A stretch of DNA of 64,000 nt from Sphingomonas sp. Leaf357. Lineage in GTDB: Bacteria; Pseudomonadota; Alphaproteobacteria; Sphingomonadales; Sphingomonadaceae. The translations under genes were made by a program, and so were the position numbers. Where the stretch lies: the NCBI RefSeq assembly GCF_001423845.1, contig NZ_LMPM01000003.1, forward strand, positions 62,001 to 126,000, read 5' to 3'. Positions 61,546-64,000 of this stretch are shown one piece after another; positions within the stretch are counted from its first letter, which is position 1, and each line of letters begins with the position of its first letter. The notes under the pieces were generated by a model. It worked only from the letters and a program-made list of their open reading frames with translations. It was not told the DNA's origin and searched no databases.

Positions 61546-61576
61546 CGTCATCCCGGACTTGATCCGGTATCCAACA
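61546..61576. repeat. Single arm of a family A palindrome (copy A6, truncated)
   Basis: CGTCATCCCGGACTTGATCC then GGTATCCAAC, with no matching right arm within 150 bp. Likely the rest was deleted. Between dnaX and the SRP RNA; the rest of the 348-bp gap holds that RNA and nothing else I can support. Confidence 0.7.
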
Positions 61577-61697
61577 AGCCGCGATAGAAGTGGATTCTTT
61601 TGCCACCCATCCGAGCCGGACAGCACCGCGGCAAAGCCGCGTCGTCGAACGGGCTCTGCCCGCCGGCCGCGCTCACCGCACCTTTGCTGCGGCTCGC

Positions 61698-61792
61698 GGT
61701 GGAAGCCGGAACGACCCGTGGCGAAATCGTTGTGGCTGCTTCCTTCCGGATCTGACCAGGTTGGCGACGACCACGTCCGCCCGACTTCCGCG
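61698..61792 (-). ncRNA. ffs: Signal recognition particle RNA (4.5S, small bacterial type)
   Basis: About 95 nt. The conserved apical domain is exact: CTGGTCAGATCCGGAAGGAAG then CAGCCA, with the GGAA loop that binds Ffh. The arms GGAAGTCGG and CCGGCTTCC close the stem (61781-61789 and 61701-61709). Ends are approximate. Works with Ffh (31145) and FtsY (36472). Confidence 0.93.
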
Positions 61793-61833
61793 GCTCAGAT
61801 AGGGAAGTCGGGCGGTGCGATCAATAGCTCAGA

Positions 61834-62109
61834 TCAGCGGCGATAGCGGACCTGGCGGCAGGTGCGGATCTTGCGATGGCCGCGCCAGCGATTGGTGCAA
61901 ACGCGGCGCGTGGCCCAGCGATTGCCGCGATAGCCCGGTCCACGACGCACCGTGGTGCGCTCGCGCACGACCACCGCCTGCGGCGCGACGACGACGCCGG
62001 CCACCATCAGGGTAGCGGAACCCGCTGCGACCGGAGCGGCGCTCGCCGAAGCCGGCGCCAACGTCACGGCGCCGAGCAACCCGGCGGCGATCAATCCCAA
62101 AATCTTCAT
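61834..62109 (-). CDS. Small exported basic protein
   Basis: 91 residues: signal peptide (MKILGLIAAGLLGAVTLAPASASA) and a strongly basic, Arg-rich end with two cysteines (RRVCTNRWRGHRKIRTCRQVR). No family recognised. An ORF with a good start (AGGAGATAAG before ATG). Probably a cell-surface or periplasmic cation-rich peptide. Confidence 0.65.
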   Translation of the reverse strand: MKILGLIAAGLLGAVTLAPASASAAPVAAGSATLMVAGVVVAPQAVVVRERTTVRRGPGYRGNRWATRRVCTNRWRGHRKIRTCRQVRYRR

Positions 62110-62151
62110 GTCTTATCTCCTCCATGCCTCTTCGGCACGGGAGCGAAACCA

Positions 62152-62484
62152 TTATCGTCCGCTCATGTTCCGCGCTTCGCCCGGAATCCGTACCGTCAGT
62201 TCGCCCCAGGCGGCATCCAGCCAGATCTGGCACGCGAGCCGGCTGGTCCGCGTCGCGCCCATCGCCAGATCGAGCATATCCTCCTCATCCTCGCTCGCGT
62301 TCGGCAACCGCGCGAAATCCTCTGCCGCCACGATCACATGGCACGTCGAACATGCCATCTGTCCCTCGCACGTCCCCTCCAGCGGCTGGCCGTCCGCCTG
62401 GGCGAGATCGAGCAACCGATCCCCAGCCGCGCCGCGAACCTCGCGCACGGCACCGTCGATCCCGACGAAGCGCACCAGCGTCAC
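62152..62484 (-). CDS. [2Fe-2S] ferredoxin, adrenodoxin type
   Basis: 110 residues from a GTG at 62484. Four cluster cysteines: CEGQMACSTC (three) and LACQIW. Family motif EGTCEGQMACSTCHVIV and the downstream EDEEDMLDLA match Fdx of the Isc system. Overlaps the desulfurase stop by 4 bp (GTGA), so it is co-translated. Likely electron supply for Fe-S cluster assembly or P450s. Confidence 0.9.
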   Translation of the reverse strand: MTLVRFVGIDGAVREVRGAAGDRLLDLAQADGQPLEGTCEGQMACSTCHVIVAAEDFARLPNASEDEEDMLDLAMGATRTSRLACQIWLDAAWGELTVRIPGEARNMSGR

Positions 62485-63683
62485 GCCGCGATCCTCTGGG
62501 CATCGGCGGCCGCGACGATCCGCTCGATCGCCTCGCCCAGTTCTTCCTCCGTGGTGTAGCGTCCGAACCCGATCCGGATGCTCGACCGCGCCTGTGCCTC
62601 GGTGAGCCCGATGGCTCGCAACACATGGCTCGACCGACCCGATCCGCTCGCGCACGCCGACCCGGCGGAAAACGCGACGTCGCGCAGGTCCGACATCAGC
62701 CGCGCCACGTCGAGCCCGTCGCGTCGGATGTTGAGATTGCCGTGGTAGCGGGCGATGGCCGATCCATTCAACCACCACCCGTCACCCCGGACCTGTTCCG
62801 GGGTCCACGAAGCGGCTTCCGATCCGGATTGAAGTTCTACCTCCAAACCTTGCGGCTTCGTGGACCCCGGAACACGTCCGGGGTGACGGCCAAGCAAACG
62901 CCCCATCGCCGCCCGCCAAAGCCCATCGACATGCGCCGCATCCGCCTCCTTCAGTTCCGCCATCAACCGCGCCGCCACCCCGAACCCCACGCATAGCGCC
63001 GGCGACAAAGTCCCCGACCGCCCACCGGCCTCCTGCCCGCCGCCATGCATCAGCGGCTCCAGCGCAATCCCGTCTCGGACCCACAGCGCCCCGATCCCCT
63101 TCGGCCCGTGCACCTTGTGCGCGGACACCGCGACCAAGTCGCACGCCTCCGGAACGGCGGCCCGTCCAAAGCCCTGCACCGCATCGCACAGCATCAGCGC
63201 GCCCACCGTATGCGCGAGTCGCGCCAGTTCGGCGACCGGCTGGATCACTCCGATCTCGTTATTCACCAGCATCGCCGCGACTAGAGCGGTCCCCGGCCCG
63301 ATCGCCGCCCGCGCAACGTCCGGATCGACCAGCCCATCCGCCCCGACCGGCATCACGATCACCTCGCGCCCGCCTCGCGCCAGAGCCTCGACCGTGTCCA
63401 GCACCGCGGCATGCTCGGTCGCCAGCGTCACGATCCGCCCCGGCCCGACCCCCTTCAGCGCCCAGTTCAGTGCCTCGGTCGCGCCGCTGGTGAAGCTCAC
63501 CCGCCCGCCCTCGGGCAGCAACGCCGCCACCTGCTCCCGCGCCACCTCGACTGCCGCCTTCGCGCGTCGCCCCGCCCCATGCGCGGAATGCGGATTCGCG
63601 AAATCGTCGCGCAACCAGGGCAGCATCGCTTCGAACGCTTCGGGCGCCAGCGGCGTGGTCGCCTGATAATCGAGATAGATCAT
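62481..63683 (-). CDS. Cysteine desulfurase with an in-frame palindromic repeat
   Basis: 400 residues of a class V aminotransferase that removes sulfur from cysteine. PLP lysine in SAHKVHGPKG; active cysteine in SAGSACASGSGRSSHVLR. Between about residues 266 and 302 the chain is encoded by repeat B2 (GRHPGRVPGSTKPQGLEV ... EQVRGDG), which is not part of the fold; without it the length is near the usual 360-370. Start MIYLDYQATTPL at 63683 overlaps the upstream desulfurase stop. Confidence 0.9.
   Translation of the reverse strand: MIYLDYQATTPLAPEAFEAMLPWLRDDFANPHSAHGAGRRAKAAVEVAREQVAALLPEGGRVSFTSGATEALNWALKGVGPGRIVTLATEHAAVLDTVEALARGGREVIVMPVGADGLVDPDVARAAIGPGTALVAAMLVNNEIGVIQPVAELARLAHTVGALMLCDAVQGFGRAAVPEACDLVAVSAHKVHGPKGIGALWVRDGIALEPLMHGGGQEAGGRSGTLSPALCVGFGVAARLMAELKEADAAHVDGLWRAAMGRLLGRHPGRVPGSTKPQGLEVELQSGSEAASWTPEQVRGDGWWLNGSAIARYHGNLNIRRDGLDVARLMSDLRDVAFSAGSACASGSGRSSHVLRAIGLTEAQARSSIRIGFGRYTTEEELGEAIERIVAAADAQRIAA
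62780..62889. repeat. Palindromic repeat, family B (copy B2), inside a CDS
   Basis: About 110 bp. Arms CGTCACCCCGGACCTGTTCC and GGAACACGTCCGGGGTGACGG. Lies in frame within the cysteine desulfurase and adds about 37 residues. Confidence 0.92.
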
Positions 63684-64000
63684 GCCACGAACCGCTGCTT
63701 CGATCGCGCCACACCACGCCACGCCGCGATGAACGCGCGCACCTCCGCCTCGCTCGTCGTCCGCCCGAAACTCGCCCGCACCACCTCGCGCCCGGCCGCT
63801 TCGGGCAGGCCGATCGCCGCCAGCACGTGGCTCGGCTTCATGCTGCCCGAGGCGCACGCGCTCCCTGCCGACACCGCGAATCCGGCCGCGTCGAAGTCGA
63901 TCAACTGCACGAAACTCGGCACGCCCGGCATCCGGTACGCGCCGATCGCCGCATGCCTGACCGACCCCGCAGCAATCACCTCGCCCCCCGACCGCGCCAC
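63680..64000 (-). CDS. Second cysteine desulfurase, C-terminal end only
   Basis: 106 residues at the right edge; its start lies outside. The end has the same active-site stretch (VSAGSACASGSMKPSHVLAAIGL) and a tail RASFGRTTSEAEVRAF. Two desulfurases in tandem, overlapping by 4 bp (ATGA), then ferredoxin. One may be for Fe-S clusters and the other for tRNA thiolation; this cannot be told from the fragment. Confidence 0.85.
   Translation of the reverse strand: MARSGGEVIAAGSVRHAAIGAYRMPGVPSFVQLIDFDAAGFAVSAGSACASGSMKPSHVLAAIGLPEAAGREVVRASFGRTTSEAEVRAFIAAWRGVARSKQRFVA

Overview
This 64 kb window is high-GC chromosomal DNA from an alphaproteobacterium, most likely Sphingomonas or a close relative in the Sphingomonadaceae. 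Supporting signs are a PhoK/SPAP-type alkaline phosphatase, methionine synthase split into two genes, the ATP-grasp/alpha-E/transglutaminase operon, a CheA-ChpT style signalling cluster, and many short palindromic repeats of the kind common in sphingomonads. I see no prophage, transposase, CRISPR array or tRNA gene. Almost all of it is core chromosome, interrupted by small repeats and one toxin-antitoxin pair.

Layout. 1-4400: an amidohydrolase (runs off the left edge), a 3-hydroxyisobutyrate-dehydrogenase-like enzyme, threonine ammonia-lyase and the Bpt/arginyl-tRNA-protein transferase. 4500-7770 (minus): transglutaminase-like protein without its catalytic cysteine, alpha-E protein and circularly permuted ATP-grasp. 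7905-13118: DsbD-like reductase, PhoK-like phosphatase, an excalibur-domain protein and a beta-helix protein. 13322-19149 (minus): methionine unit sahR-metF-metH(N)-metH(C), with a perfect 22-bp palindromic operator before sahR. 19268-26936: two small lipoproteins, aldo/keto reductase, S9 peptidase, DUF418 membrane protein, Tag glycosylase and a membrane protein. 26937-32650 (minus): tonB-like, rplS, trmD, membrane protein, vapC-vapB-like pair, rimM, rpsP, ffh. 32889-38272: GGDEF/EAL protein, DUF924 protein, mtaB-ftsY-yciB. 38315-43087: superoxide dismutase, pspF, then a long psp operon (44-aa ORF, pspA, pspB, pspC and five more small membrane/coiled-coil proteins). 43256-49081: sufE, small secreted and Fe-S proteins, a J-domain protein, a large TonB/TPR protein, RNase P RNA, an amidase and an EamA transporter. 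49462-55399 (minus): chpT-cheA-cheW-cheY-cheB-cheR. 55486-64000: M67 peptidase, rluD, rpoH, mtgA, a CAP protein, ybaB and dnaX, SRP RNA, then a ferredoxin and two tandem cysteine desulfurases (the second runs off the right edge).

How the parts fit. SahR probably represses metF/metH when S-adenosylhomocysteine is low, so the unit would be self-contained regulation of methionine regeneration. PspF with a sigma-54 promoter should drive the whole psp operon under envelope stress; its downstream members share a PspB-like helical tail, which is the most unusual feature of the window. The ribosome/SRP cluster, rnpB, ffs, ffh, ftsY and dnaX are housekeeping. The che cluster is a complete soluble pathway without a receptor gene.

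The commonest non-coding feature is a set of at least six families of 80-120 bp imperfect palindromes. Most lie between genes, but three are read in frame: at the N-terminus of the amidohydrolase, at the C-terminus of MtaB and inside a cysteine desulfurase.
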